Shown: one piece after another, positions 8,565 through 17,791 of the stretch
How the letters are laid out: each line of letters starts with the position of its first letter
Numbering within the stretch: position 1 is the first letter of the stretch
Origin: Acidobacteriota bacterium
GTDB taxonomy: Bacteria > Acidobacteriota > Vicinamibacteria > Vicinamibacterales > JAKQTR01
Reading direction: 5' to 3'
NCBI GenBank assembly: GCA_026393675.1
Contig: JAPKZQ010000014.1
Span: 27,403-91,402 of the forward strand
DNA: 64,000 nt
Notes under the pieces: model-generated
Told to the model about the DNA's origin: nothing
Databases searched by the model: none
Seen by the model: only the letters and a program-made list of their open reading frames with translations
Program-made: the position numbers and the translations under genes

Positions 8565-9629
8565 TCAGCGTTTGACGACGCCGATGTTGGCGATGGTCTC
8601 GCCTTTCGTCATCGACGGCACGGCGCGGATGAAGAGCACCTCGCCTGCAACCGGCGCGCGTGCCTCGAGAATCACCTTGCCAACGTAGTCGGTCACGTAA
8701 CCGATCTTCATCCCGGCTTCGACCGTCATGCCACGTTTCACGAGCGGGTAGAAGATGCCCGTCTGATCGCTGGTCACCGCCGCGATCTTCTCGACCCACA
8801 CAGGATTCTCGACGACGGCGGCCACCCCCGAGAGCATCTTCAGGTGCCGCATGACGTTGACCGAACCGTTGACGAGCGCGGCGATGTCGTCGGTGTCGGT
8901 CGTGCCGGCGTGCCCGGCCTCGGCAGTGATGGAGGGTTTGCCGCGCGTTGATGCGGTGTTCTCCAGGTAGCGCGAGGCTGCGGGGTCTTTCGGTCTGTCG
9001 GCGGAGATGATGATGTGATCGAGGCCAAAGGCGAGCACCATCTCCTTTGAGATGGCGTCCTGGCGCGCGTTGCCCGTGACAGTCCAGTAGGAATATGGCC
9101 GCAGGCTCTCGTCGATGTCGCCGCCGTGCAGATCGATCAGGTGGTCGCACTGCTCGACCACTTCCTTCGTCATCAGGAACGACGCTCGCTCGGTTTGCGT
9201 CCCGTCCATCTTCCCGGGATAGAACCGGTTCATGCTCTTGCCGTCAACCGGGTTGACATGCGCGACCTTCTGCTCGAACGACGCGACATTGACCAGTGGG
9301 ACAAGGATGACGGTCCCGGTGATCTCGGCCGGATTGAGCGTCTGGATGAGGCGCTCGACGGCAATGATCGAGCTGTACTCGGTACCGTGGGCGCCGGCAA
9401 CAATGGCGAGAACAGGGCCAGGCTTCGCGCCGTGCACGATGGCGACAGCAATGTTGGTGGCGGCATCGACGCCGGCCGGCACCACGATGGCGCCGGTTGC
9501 CTTCTGCCCGCGCGTGGCGGTGGCCGTGCCGACCTTCATGGTCGGGTGAGGATCCACGGCTGGAGCGGGTGCCTTCTGCCCCGGCGCCAGCGTGATCGTG
9601 AGTGCCAAGAGTGTGGTTGTCAGCATCAT
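8565..9629 (-). CDS. Exported succinylglutamate desuccinylase/aspartoacylase-like zinc hydrolase
   Basis: M14-fold zinc hydrolase of the AspA/AstE group, 354 residues. Zinc ligands are H81 and E84 in GAHGTEYSS and H168 in LIDLHGGD; E237 in ITAEAGHAG is the likely general base. A C-terminal beta domain (residues about 300-354) carries the biotinyl-like 'KRGMTVEAGMKIGYVTDYVGKV' pattern. The N-terminus MMLTTTLLALTITLAPG is a signal peptide. The start at 9629 (with a second ATG next to it) is chosen because the frame continues upstream without coding character. The family removes an acyl group from N-acyl amino acids; an exported form could act on peptide- or amide-like nutrients. Confidence 0.82.
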   Translation of the reverse strand: MMLTTTLLALTITLAPGQKAPAPAVDPHPTMKVGTATATRGQKATGAIVVPAGVDAATNIAVAIVHGAKPGPVLAIVAGAHGTEYSSIIAVERLIQTLNPAEITGTVILVPLVNVASFEQKVAHVNPVDGKSMNRFYPGKMDGTQTERASFLMTKEVVEQCDHLIDLHGGDIDESLRPYSYWTVTGNARQDAISKEMVLAFGLDHIIISADRPKDPAASRYLENTASTRGKPSITAEAGHAGTTDTDDIAALVNGSVNVMRHLKMLSGVAAVVENPVWVEKIAAVTSDQTGIFYPLVKRGMTVEAGMKIGYVTDYVGKVILEARAPVAGEVLFIRAVPSMTKGETIANIGVVKR

Positions 9630-9691
9630 GCGCCCCCTGATCCCGGAATTTTCTTGAGCCGTTGGCCGTGACCGGCATGAGCATACCAGTT

Positions 9692-9720
9692 CCAGCCTGG
9701 GCTGGAGCCCCGGAGGGGCT
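9692..9720. repeat. Double hairpin in the phoB-aspA divergent region
   Basis: ccagc-ctgg-gctgg (9692-9705) is followed by agcccc-gga-ggggct (9706-9720). The core gggctggagccc is the reverse complement of the core at 49304-49315, so both belong to one short repeat family. It lies 22 bases before the response-regulator ATG. Confidence 0.5.
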
Positions 9721-9741
9721 GCGCCCTTGTATACTCTTCGC

Positions 9742-10476
9742 ATGAGTCGCATCCTCATCGTCGAAGATGATGACGATATCGCCCAGCTCGTGCACCGGTA
9801 TCTGACCAGGGCCGGCCATATCGCGGACGTGGTCCGGGCTGGAGACGAGGCCCTGTCGCGTGTGCGGGAACGCACTCCAGATCTCATCATCCTGGATCTG
9901 ATGCTGCCGGGTCTCGACGGACTCGAGGTCTGCCGCGCGCTCCGCGCGTCGCCCGGCACCCGGGCCCTGCCCATCATTATGTTGACGGCTCGGTCGGAGG
10001 AATCGGATCGCGTCGTCGGCCTCGAACTGGGCGCTGATGATTACGTCACCAAGCCGTTCAGCCCCAACGAGCTTGTTGCGCGGGTTGGTGCGCTGCTCAG
10101 GCGCGCCCAGCGATGGGCCGAGTCGGGCGAGCCCACGCTCAGCTTCGGCTCGATCGTCCTTGACCGCGATCGCCATCGGGTCACCGACGAGAACCGCGAC
10201 GTACGGCTGACGGCCAAGGAATTCCTGCTGCTTGAGTACCTGCTGCAGCACCGGGGCCGCGTCCTCTCGCGCGACCTGCTCCTGACCGATGTCTGGGGGT
10301 ACAGGTACACGGGCGGCACCCGCACCGTCGATGTTCACGTCCGACGCCTCCGCGAAAAGCTCCCGTTGCTTTCCGATGCCATCGAGACGGTCAAGCAGTT
10401 CGGTTATCGCCTGATCGAGCCAATCGGTCTTCACGACGAAGACGCCGTGCCCGGCACGGGGGGATCAGGGCGGTGA
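9742..10476 (+). CDS. phoB: PhoB-like OmpR-family response regulator
   Basis: DNA-binding response regulator of 244 residues. The receiver domain (1-120) has the acidic patch EDDDD near residues 9-13, the phospho-acceptor D52 in LIILDLMLPG, a conserved T/K pair in MLTARS and DYVTKPF, and then an OmpR-type winged helix (about 140-235) ending TVKQFGYRL. The ATG at 9742 starts MSRILIVEDD; an upstream TTG in frame would only add five residues. Its stop overlaps the GTG of the kinase gene (GTGA). It converges on phoU/pst, so a PhoB role is inferred from context. Confidence 0.88.
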   Translation: MSRILIVEDDDDIAQLVHRYLTRAGHIADVVRAGDEALSRVRERTPDLIILDLMLPGLDGLEVCRALRASPGTRALPIIMLTARSEESDRVVGLELGADDYVTKPFSPNELVARVGALLRRAQRWAESGEPTLSFGSIVLDRDRHRVTDENRDVRLTAKEFLLLEYLLQHRGRVLSRDLLLTDVWGYRYTGGTRTVDVHVRRLREKLPLLSDAIETVKQFGYRLIEPIGLHDEDAVPGTGGSGR

Positions 10477-12248
10477 CATTCAGGGGCCTGCGCGGACGCA
10501 CGTTCCTGGCGGTGTTCGGGGTCGCCGCCATCGCACTCGTTGTTGCGACGGCCCTCATCCTGTCGTCGCTTCGCACGCAATTGCTTCGCGCCATCGAGCG
10601 CAGCCTTGTCGCCGAGGCCCGGATGGCCGCCACACTGCTCAGCGAGCATCAGACCGACGGGTCGGTCGCTGCGCTCGATGGCGAGGCTGATCGCGTCGGG
10701 GCGATGACCTCCGCACGGGTCACCTTCGTGGCGCCCGACGGCCGGGTGGTCGGCGATTCCGCCGAAGATCTCGCCGGCCTGGCCAAGCTGGACAACCACA
10801 ACGCACGTCCCGAGATCGTGACGGCGCGACATGTCGGGTTGGGAATCGAGCGGCGGCACAGCGCCACGCTCGGGATTGACCTCCTCTATGTGGCGGTCGC
10901 CGTCAGGCACCCGGTCGTGTCGATCGTGCGGCTTGCACTGCCATTGACCGATGTAGATGAACAGGTCAATGCGATTCGCCGCGGACTGCTGCTGGCGCTT
11001 GGCGTCGCGCTCGCCTGTGCCCTGGGACTGGCGTGGCTGTCGTCGTTGCTGGTCGCCCGCCGGGTCGACGCGATTGCGGTGGTGGCCCGTCGCTACGCCG
11101 GGGGCGATTTCTCTCATCCGTCGCGCGACTACGGCAGTGACGAACTCGGCACCGTGGCCCGCGTGCTGGATGCCACCGCCCGTGAACTGGGAGGCCGGAT
11201 TTCGGAACTGGCCCAGGACCACGCCCGCATGGAGACCATGCTGGCCGGCATGCTCGAAGGCGTCGTGGTCGTGAACGAGCAGGGCCACGTGCATCTGGTG
11301 AACAACGCCGCGAAGCGACTGCTGCGCATCGAGGGGCAGGTGACAGGTCAGCCCTATCTGGACGTTGTTCGGCTGCCCAGTCTCGGCGACCTCATCGCGA
11401 GCGGCCTCGAAGGCCGCACGCCGGATGGGCTCGAGTTTTCGCCTCCGCGTGACGTCAATCGCACGGTCGTCGCGCGCGTGGCTCCCATCGGGACGTCGGG
11501 TTCGAACGGCGCCGTGCTCGTCCTCCACGACATTACCGATCTGCGCCAGGCTGATCGGATTCGACGCGATTTCGTCGCCAACGTCTCTCACGAACTGCGC
11601 ACGCCGCTCACGGCTATCCAGGGCTATGTTGAGGCGTTGCAGGACGAAGACGCGCCGGAACCAGACGAGGCCCGCCGCTTCCTGGAGATCATCGCGCGCC
11701 ACGCCAGGAGAATGGAGCGGCTCGTGCACGACCTCCTGCGGCTGGCGCGGCTCGAGGCCGGTCAGGAGCCGGTTGAACGGGCGCCGGTCTGGATGACGTC
11801 GATATTCAACGAAGTCGTCACGGAGCTGGAGCCCGCCATCGCCGCCAAGCGGCAGCGGGTCATCACCCATGTCGATGCGGCGGCAGCCACGCTGCTGACC
11901 GACACCGCCAAACTCCACGACGCTATTCGGAATCTCGTTGAGAACGCGGTGGCCTACGCGCCGTTCGACACGACGATCGAACTGACGGCGGCCCCCGATT
12001 CCGGCGGGACACCGGAGGCGCCCCGCACGGTCGTCACGGTGGCCGACGATGGCCCCGGAATCCCGGAGGTCGATCTAGTCCGTATCTTCGAGAGGTTCTA
12101 CCGCGTGGACAAGGCCCGCTCGCGCGAATCAGGCGGCACGGGCCTCGGCCTGTCCATCGTCAAGCACCTCGTGGAGGTGCTGGATGGGGATGTGCGCGCG
12201 GCGAATCGCCCGGATGGCGGCGCCATCTTTACGATTACCCTGCCATAA
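10473..12248 (+). CDS. phoR: PhoR-like sensor histidine kinase
   Basis: Membrane sensor kinase of 591 residues. One helix is at about 12-33, a periplasmic segment follows to about 165, and a second helix is at about 168-192. HAMP (about 193-245), a PAS-like domain (about 250-355), a dimerisation/phosphotransfer domain with H373 in NVSHELRTPL, and an ATPase domain (N box NLVENAVAYAP, G1 DDGPGIP, G2 GTGLGLSIVKHL) complete it. It starts with GTG at 10473, overlapping the regulator stop by four bases, so the pair is co-translated. It presumably senses phosphate status through PstABC/PhoU, whose genes converge on it. Confidence 0.88.
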   Translation: MTFRGLRGRTFLAVFGVAAIALVVATALILSSLRTQLLRAIERSLVAEARMAATLLSEHQTDGSVAALDGEADRVGAMTSARVTFVAPDGRVVGDSAEDLAGLAKLDNHNARPEIVTARHVGLGIERRHSATLGIDLLYVAVAVRHPVVSIVRLALPLTDVDEQVNAIRRGLLLALGVALACALGLAWLSSLLVARRVDAIAVVARRYAGGDFSHPSRDYGSDELGTVARVLDATARELGGRISELAQDHARMETMLAGMLEGVVVVNEQGHVHLVNNAAKRLLRIEGQVTGQPYLDVVRLPSLGDLIASGLEGRTPDGLEFSPPRDVNRTVVARVAPIGTSGSNGAVLVLHDITDLRQADRIRRDFVANVSHELRTPLTAIQGYVEALQDEDAPEPDEARRFLEIIARHARRMERLVHDLLRLARLEAGQEPVERAPVWMTSIFNEVVTELEPAIAAKRQRVITHVDAAAATLLTDTAKLHDAIRNLVENAVAYAPFDTTIELTAAPDSGGTPEAPRTVVTVADDGPGIPEVDLVRIFERFYRVDKARSRESGGTGLGLSIVKHLVEVLDGDVRAANRPDGGAIFTITLP

Positions 12249-12285
12249 CGGGATCGAAGTGCTTCGCGCAACATCGACTACCGAC

Positions 12286-12305
12286 GGCGGGCCCCTGTGG
12301 CCGCC
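12286..12305. terminator. Hairpin between convergent phoR and phoU
   Basis: ggcgg (12286-12290) pairs with ccgcc (12301-12305). The stretch gcccctgtggccgccc closely resembles the reverse complement of the terminator at 24486-24507, so it is probably a decayed copy of the same convergent-gene element. Confidence 0.45.
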
Positions 12306-12311
12306 CGGCCC

Positions 12312-13013
12312 TCAAGATTCCTGGCCGGCCGCTCCCGTCCCGGGTTCTCCGGCATCCCCCCGGCGGTGACGGACGTCCAGGGCCTCGACAAGGAAGATCG
12401 CGTCTTCGGCCATGTTGGTCGCGTGGTCGGCAATCCGCTCGAGGCTGCGGCTCACAATCACCAGTTCCATGCCGCGCTCAATCGTGCCGGGATCCCAGGT
12501 CATGTGATCGAGCACGATGCGCAGCACGCGGCTCTTCATGGCATCCACCTCATCGTCCTGCCGCAGCACCTCGCGCGCGATGGCGGCGTCCCGGTCGAGA
12601 AACGCCGTGAGGCCGTCGCGGACCATGGCCAGTGCCCGCTGGGCCATCGTCCCAACCTGGATCATCTGCGGAAGCGCTGGTTTGTTTATCAGACGCAGCG
12701 CGGCCTCGGCGATGTTGACGGCTTGGTCCCCCAGTCGCTCGAGATCTCCGTTTGCCTTGATGGTGGCTACGACAAATCGCAGGTCGCCGGCCTCCGGGTT
12801 CTGGAGGGCCAGCAGGAGCAGCGCGCGCTCGTCGACCTGGATCTGCAGCTCGTCGATGTCACGATCGCGATCGATCACGAAACGCGCCGAGTCCGCATCA
12901 CGATCCACGAGCGATCGGACGGCCAATGCCAGCCGTTCCAGCACGAGATCGCCCATCCACGAGACCGTGCGGCGCAGTACGGCCAGATCTACGTCGCGTT
13001 GAAGGCGTAGCAT
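12312..13013 (-). CDS. phoU: Phosphate uptake regulator PhoU
   Basis: A 233-residue all-helical protein with two PhoU repeats (about 10-100 and 115-205) carrying the conserved metal-binding pattern ANGDLERLGDQAVNIAE in the first repeat and 'RSLERIADHATNMAEDAIF' in the second. PhoU links Pst transporter state to PhoR and represses the Pho response when phosphate is plentiful. Its ATG shares one base with the pstB stop (TAATG), so it is the last gene of the pst operon and translationally coupled. Confidence 0.95.
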   Translation of the reverse strand: MLRLQRDVDLAVLRRTVSWMGDLVLERLALAVRSLVDRDADSARFVIDRDRDIDELQIQVDERALLLLALQNPEAGDLRFVVATIKANGDLERLGDQAVNIAEAALRLINKPALPQMIQVGTMAQRALAMVRDGLTAFLDRDAAIAREVLRQDDEVDAMKSRVLRIVLDHMTWDPGTIERGMELVIVSRSLERIADHATNMAEDAIFLVEALDVRHRRGDAGEPGTGAAGQES

Positions 13014-13930
13014 TAACCGAACCTCCCGGTGATGTAGTCTTCGGTGTGTTTTTCGCGCGGGTTGGTAAACAGGTCCGCGGTCCTGCTGTACTCGACGAGC
13101 CTGCCCAGCCAGAAAAATGCCGTAGAATCCGACACGCGAGCGGCCTGCTGCAGGTTGTGGGTCACGATCACGATCGTATAGTCCCGCTTCAGCTCGAAGA
13201 TCAACTCCTCAATCTTGAGCGTCGCGATCGGATCGAGCGCCGAACAGGGTTCATCCATCAGAATGATCTCGGGCTCGATGGCAATCGCGCGGGCAATGCA
13301 CAAGCGCTGCTGCTGACCGCCCGACAGTGAGAGGCCACTGGTATGCAACCGGTCCTTGACTTCGTCCCAGAGCGCTGCGCCCTGGAGTGAGCGCTCGCAG
13401 GCCTCGTCGAGCGTCGCTCTGTCTTTGATCCCTGCAATGCGCAGCCCATAGACGACGTTCTCGAATATGGACTTCGGCAACGGGTTGGACTTCTGAAAGA
13501 CCATACCGACGCGCCGCCTGACCTCGATGACATCCGTCGTCGCCGCATTGATGTCCTGCCCGCGCACCAGGATGCGTCCCGTCACGTGGACGTTGTCGAT
13601 AAGGTCGTTCATCCGGTTGAAGCAACGCAGCAGCGTGGATTTGCCGCACCCGGATGGCCCGATCAAGGCGGTCGCCTGCTTCTCCGGCAGGTTCATGGTG
13701 ACATCGAAGAGCGCCTGGTTGGTTCCGTACCAGAGGTTCGCGTGATCGACCACGATGGCCGGCGTGCCGGCCGCCTTCGCGCCCGGGTGCTGCCGGTTCG
13801 CCTCGGCTTGCACGACGGCCTCGGCGCCGACCGTGACGCGCATCCGGAAGCCGGGGCTTTCAGTTGGTGTCTGCACGTCAGTCATGCCGTGTCCTGAGTC
13901 CTCAGTGAATGAAGTCGTTGTCATGTTCAT
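13013..13930 (-). CDS. pstB: Phosphate ABC transporter ATP-binding protein PstB
   Basis: ATPase of the high-affinity phosphate importer, 305 residues. Walker A is GPSGCGKST, the Q loop follows, the signature is LSGGQQQR, Walker B is [13 protein letters not shown], and the switch histidine is in [11 protein letters not shown]. The C-terminal [10 protein letters not shown] is typical of PstB. An N-terminal tail of about 45 residues before the ABC core is longer than usual (the family is about 250-270 residues); internal ATGs could shorten it. It lies 12 bases after pstA and overlaps phoU by one base. Confidence 0.95.
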   Translation of the reverse strand: MNMTTTSFTEDSGHGMTDVQTPTESPGFRMRVTVGAEAVVQAEANRQHPGAKAAGTPAIVVDHANLWYGTNQALFDVTMNLPEKQATALIGPSGCGKSTLLRCFNRMNDLIDNVHVTGRILVRGQDINAATTDVIEVRRRVGMVFQKSNPLPKSIFENVVYGLRIAGIKDRATLDEACERSLQGAALWDEVKDRLHTSGLSLSGGQQQRLCIARAIAIEPEIILMDEPCSALDPIATLKIEELIFELKRDYTIVIVTHNLQQAARVSDSTAFFWLGRLVEYSRTADLFTNPREKHTEDYITGRFG

Positions 13931-13942
13931 GAATCGAAGGAC

Positions 13943-15550
13943 TTAGAACGCCGACGTCTGGTACTTCCGCCGCAGCTTCGTTCGGACGATGATGGCTGTC
14001 AGGTTCAGCAGCACGACAATCACCAGGAGGAGCACGGCGGTGGCATAGACCATCGGTTTGGCCGCTTCGACGTTGGGACTCTGGAAACCGACGTCGTAGA
14101 TGTGAAAGCCAAGGTGCATGAACTTGCGCTCGAGGTGCAGGAACGGGAACGTCCCATCGAGCGGCAGGTCTGGCGCCAGTTTGACGACGCCGGTGATCAT
14201 CAGCGGCGCAACCTCGCCCGCGCCGCGCGCCATGGCGAGGATGAGACCAGTGAGGATGCCTGGCGCCGCGGCAGGCAGAACCACACGCAGGATTGTCTGA
14301 AACTTCGTGGCGCCAGTCGCAAGTGATGCCTCGCGCATCGATCGCGGCACGGCTGCCAGCGCTTCCTCGGCTGCGACAATCACGACGGGCACGGTGAGCA
14401 GCCCGAGGGTAAGCGAGGCCCAGAGGATCCCGCCGGTGCCGAACGTCGGAGTCGGCAGGCGTTCGGCGTAGAACATCTGGTCGATCGTGCCACCGACGAA
14501 ATAGATGAAGAACCCGAGACCGAATACGCCGAAGACGATTGAGGGCACACCGGCGAGATTGTTGACGGCGATGCGGACGATTCGGACGAGCAGTCCCTGC
14601 TTCGCGTATTCGCGCAGGTAGAGCGCGGCCACCACGCCAAACGGCACGGCGACGCCGCTCATCAGGAGCACCATCATCAGGGTGCCGAAGATGGCCGGGA
14701 AGATGCCACCCTCGGTGTTCGATTCGCGCGGGTCGCCGCTCAGGAACTCCCACAATCGGCTGGCGTACAGGCGGGCCCGATCGATCCTGGTCAACTGGTT
14801 GGCCCGGTAGGCGCGGAACACGTCGAGGGTGGCGAGGTCCTTCTCGCGGCCATCGGCGACCTTGACGGTGACGCGTGTGCGCGCAGCTTCCTCGGTCTGC
14901 TGCCCGAGACGCTGCTCGAGCAGCGTGTACTGACCTGTCAGCGCGGCGGTCTCGCGCTCGAGGCGCTCGCGGGCGGCTGGGTCCTTCTTGAGCGCCAGCC
15001 TGGCCTGCTCGATGCCGGCATCGACGGCGCCAATCTCGTCTCGCTCGAGGCGACGGATGGCGGCCCGGTCCCGTTCGGCCTTGTCGATGAGCGGTACCAG
15101 CGCGTCCCATCCGGGACCGGCCCCCTGCCCGATCGTGCGATCGCCATCGGTGACCTTGACGACTCGCCCAAGGAGCGGCCCGTATTCGCGCCGCTCGAGA
15201 TAGACCGCATCGGCCGGCCACGCGCGCGCCTCGATCTCGGCCTCGTCCACCCACCGGTAATCGGCACCGAAGAGATCGCGATTCCCCAGCTTCAACTGGA
15301 TCCTGAAGCGCGGCAACGGCTCTGGCGCTCCGGGCGTGGGGATGATCTCACGCCCCGACATCTCGCCAAGGAGCACGGTGCCGTTCTTGAGCGTGAGCTC
15401 GATCAGCCGGCCCGGCCAGAAGTAGCCGAGGCCGCTTGTCAGGATGAGCGCGATCATCCCGCTGATCATCAGCAGGCAGACGCCCAGGCCCGTGCCGGCC
15501 AGCCAGATGGCGGGGTCGCCGCGCCGGATGAGGTCGCGCAGGGCGCTCAT
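13943..15550 (-). CDS. pstA: Phosphate ABC transporter permease PstA, long form with periplasmic domain
   Basis: Membrane subunit of the phosphate importer, 535 residues against the usual 280-300. The N-terminal helix (about 17-40) is followed by a roughly 210-residue extracytoplasmic insert, including a charged heptad-rich stretch (about 150-215) likely to form a coiled coil. The standard permease follows (from about 255), with the EAA-like loop 'REASLATGATKFQTILRVVLP'. The start at 15550 overlaps the pstC stop by one base (TGATG), which decides it over the long open frame upstream. Long PstA forms are known in some proteobacteria; the function of the insert is not established. Confidence 0.93.
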   Translation of the reverse strand: MSALRDLIRRGDPAIWLAGTGLGVCLLMISGMIALILTSGLGYFWPGRLIELTLKNGTVLLGEMSGREIIPTPGAPEPLPRFRIQLKLGNRDLFGADYRWVDEAEIEARAWPADAVYLERREYGPLLGRVVKVTDGDRTIGQGAGPGWDALVPLIDKAERDRAAIRRLERDEIGAVDAGIEQARLALKKDPAARERLERETAALTGQYTLLEQRLGQQTEEAARTRVTVKVADGREKDLATLDVFRAYRANQLTRIDRARLYASRLWEFLSGDPRESNTEGGIFPAIFGTLMMVLLMSGVAVPFGVVAALYLREYAKQGLLVRIVRIAVNNLAGVPSIVFGVFGLGFFIYFVGGTIDQMFYAERLPTPTFGTGGILWASLTLGLLTVPVVIVAAEEALAAVPRSMREASLATGATKFQTILRVVLPAAAPGILTGLILAMARGAGEVAPLMITGVVKLAPDLPLDGTFPFLHLERKFMHLGFHIYDVGFQSPNVEAAKPMVYATAVLLLVIVVLLNLTAIIVRTKLRRKYQTSAF

Positions 15551-17781
15551 CACACCGCCTTGTACCGCTCGCGCAACCGCTGCCGGATCACCTCTGCCAC
15601 GGTGTTGACGAGGAACGTCAACACAAACAGGAGCGACGCGGTGAGAAACAGCGTGCGATAGAGCGTGCCAGCCTGCGGCGACTCGGGAATCTCGACGGCA
15701 ATGTTGGCGACGAGCGTGCGCATGCCGTTGAAGATCGACCAGTCCATCAGCGGCGTGTTGCCTGTGGCCATGAGCACGATCATCGTTTCGCCCACCGCGC
15801 GGCCGAAGCCCACCATGATGGCCGAGAAGATCCCAGGGCTTGCCGTCGGCATCACGACCCGGACCGCCGTCTGCCACCGGCTCGCGCCGAGGGCCAGCGA
15901 CGCGGCCGTCAGGTTCGACGGCACGCTCGAGAAGGCGTCCTCCGAGATCGTGAAGATGATCGGGATCACCGCGAACCCCATTGCGAGGCCAACGACGATG
16001 CAGTTGCGCTGGTCGTAGGTGAGGCCCAAGGTTTCCTTCAGCCAGAAACGGGCGTCGCCGGTGAACAGCCACCGCTCGAGCGACGGCCCCATCTCATGCG
16101 TCAGCCATACGGCGGCCAACAGCATGGGCACAATGACGGCCAACTCGGTGCCGGGGCGGAGGCGCGCCAGGATCCTGCGCGGAAGCACGCGCCACACCAG
16201 GACGCCCACCGTACCGAACAGGGGCGCGACAACAAACAGCGCGGCCATGGCCACGAGGTTCTTTTCAACAATCGAGGCGAGGTAGAGGCCGGCCAGAAAA
16301 CCGATCACGACACTGGGCAGAGCGGCCATGATCTCGACGGTTGGCTTGATCTTCGCGCGGATGGACGGGTGCACGAACTGTGACGTGTAGAGCGCGCTGA
16401 GCACCGAGAGCGGCACGGCGAAGAGCATCGCGTACAGCGTGCCCTTGATGGTGCCGAAGATGAGCGGCACCAGGCTCAACTTCGCTTCCACGTCGTCGGT
16501 GGCGCCGGTGGACTGCCAGACGTACTCGGGCTTCGCGTAGCCCTCGTACCACACCTTGCCGAACAGGACCGTCCAGCTGGTTTCCGGGTGCGGATTCACA
16601 ATGGCGAAGCGGTCGACAAGGCCACCTCGTGCGGCAAGCAACCCATCGGCCTTCGGCGTGATCAGGAGCGCGCGAACCACCTCACCAACAGAGACGTCGG
16701 CCAGCACGCGCTCTGACGTGAAATGGCGCAGGATAATCGTGCCGTCGCGCCCGGCCGTGGCGAAACTGCGCTCGCGCCCCGACATCGCGATGGCGACAAC
16801 CGCGCTCGACTGCCGCTCGTAGGTATGAGCCCGGACCATGACCGACGCATTTTCCGCGCCCAGCGGAGCACGGAACCAAGCGGACACACTGCCGTCCTCA
16901 GTGCCTGCCACCCACGACTTGCCGCCGAGCACCCATTCGAGGGCCGTGATGCCCCCGCCGCCAACTGGCGACACGTCGGTCAGCCGCATGTCTGGTTGAG
17001 GGATCCAGTGGTAGACATTGCCGCGATCGGTGCCCGCAATGAGTGCGCCGTTGCGGCCGAGGCGAATCGCCGTCACGCGCTGGGGTGCGGGAACGGTGAG
17101 GATGGCACGCCACTCTTTAGCGTCGGTGTCGGTCCACCAGTAAGCGATCTCGCGGTCGGTCAGCAGGGCCGCCACGAACTTCTGCCCCTCCTGCTCGAGG
17201 TACGACACATCTCGGACGGGACGCTTCCCCGGATCAATCTCGACCAGCCCGCGTTCCCGAAGATCGATGGCGAGATCGACCATCTTCTGCCCTTGGTACT
17301 GCGGGGTGAAGCGGATCTGCATCAACGACACGCAACCGTCGCTGGTGCCGGCAGCCACGAAGTTGCCGAGCAGTGTTTTCGATGAGGCGGTGATCGTCGC
17401 CGCACCGAGCCCTGGAACCGGCAGTTCGCGGGCAGCCGCTCCAGAGTCGTAGCGGTAAAACACCAACCGACCGTCCGGCTCCACCGTGTAGATGTACTTC
17501 CGGTATTCGTCCGTACCGAAAACGGGAAGGCTGGCCGCTCCGACGGCGTACGGCCGGCTGTCGAGACGTACCTGTCCGGAAGTGGAAAGCGTCGCCGGCT
17601 TGAAGAGCGGCACAGCCTGCGCGGCAATGAAGACGAGAATGCCGAGCACCGCGATGATGACACTGACGCCACCGAGCGTAATCACGCCCACGGCCGCGCG
17701 GTCGATGCGCTTGAGGCGGCCGATCCGCCTGGCGGCACCGGCCATTCTCGCGCGCACGCTCGGAATCGAAGCGTCCATCAT
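15550..17781 (-). CDS. pstC: Phosphate ABC transporter permease PstC, long form with propeller-like periplasmic domain
   Basis: Membrane subunit of the importer, 743 residues, about twice the short form. An N-terminal helix (about 35-57) precedes a periplasmic region of about 350 residues with WD/propeller-like repeats (for example 'GKSWVAGTEDGSVSAWFRAP' and 'FATAGRDGTIILRHFTS'). The permease core (about 425-735) has the EAA-like loop 'LTAASLALGASRWQTAVRVV'. It starts 10 bases after pstS and overlaps pstA by one base. The propeller may contact PstS or sense a ligand; this is inference. Confidence 0.93.
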   Translation of the reverse strand: MMDASIPSVRARMAGAARRIGRLKRIDRAAVGVITLGGVSVIIAVLGILVFIAAQAVPLFKPATLSTSGQVRLDSRPYAVGAASLPVFGTDEYRKYIYTVEPDGRLVFYRYDSGAAARELPVPGLGAATITASSKTLLGNFVAAGTSDGCVSLMQIRFTPQYQGQKMVDLAIDLRERGLVEIDPGKRPVRDVSYLEQEGQKFVAALLTDREIAYWWTDTDAKEWRAILTVPAPQRVTAIRLGRNGALIAGTDRGNVYHWIPQPDMRLTDVSPVGGGGITALEWVLGGKSWVAGTEDGSVSAWFRAPLGAENASVMVRAHTYERQSSAVVAIAMSGRERSFATAGRDGTIILRHFTSERVLADVSVGEVVRALLITPKADGLLAARGGLVDRFAIVNPHPETSWTVLFGKVWYEGYAKPEYVWQSTGATDDVEAKLSLVPLIFGTIKGTLYAMLFAVPLSVLSALYTSQFVHPSIRAKIKPTVEIMAALPSVVIGFLAGLYLASIVEKNLVAMAALFVVAPLFGTVGVLVWRVLPRRILARLRPGTELAVIVPMLLAAVWLTHEMGPSLERWLFTGDARFWLKETLGLTYDQRNCIVVGLAMGFAVIPIIFTISEDAFSSVPSNLTAASLALGASRWQTAVRVVMPTASPGIFSAIMVGFGRAVGETMIVLMATGNTPLMDWSIFNGMRTLVANIAVEIPESPQAGTLYRTLFLTASLLFVLTFLVNTVAEVIRQRLRERYKAV

Positions 17782-17791
17782 GAGATGGAAA

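Noticed and set aside
15551..16072. Extension of PstA upstream through 16072
   Set aside because: It lies within the pstC gene in another frame; the ATG at 15550 overlaps the pstC stop in normal operon fashion.
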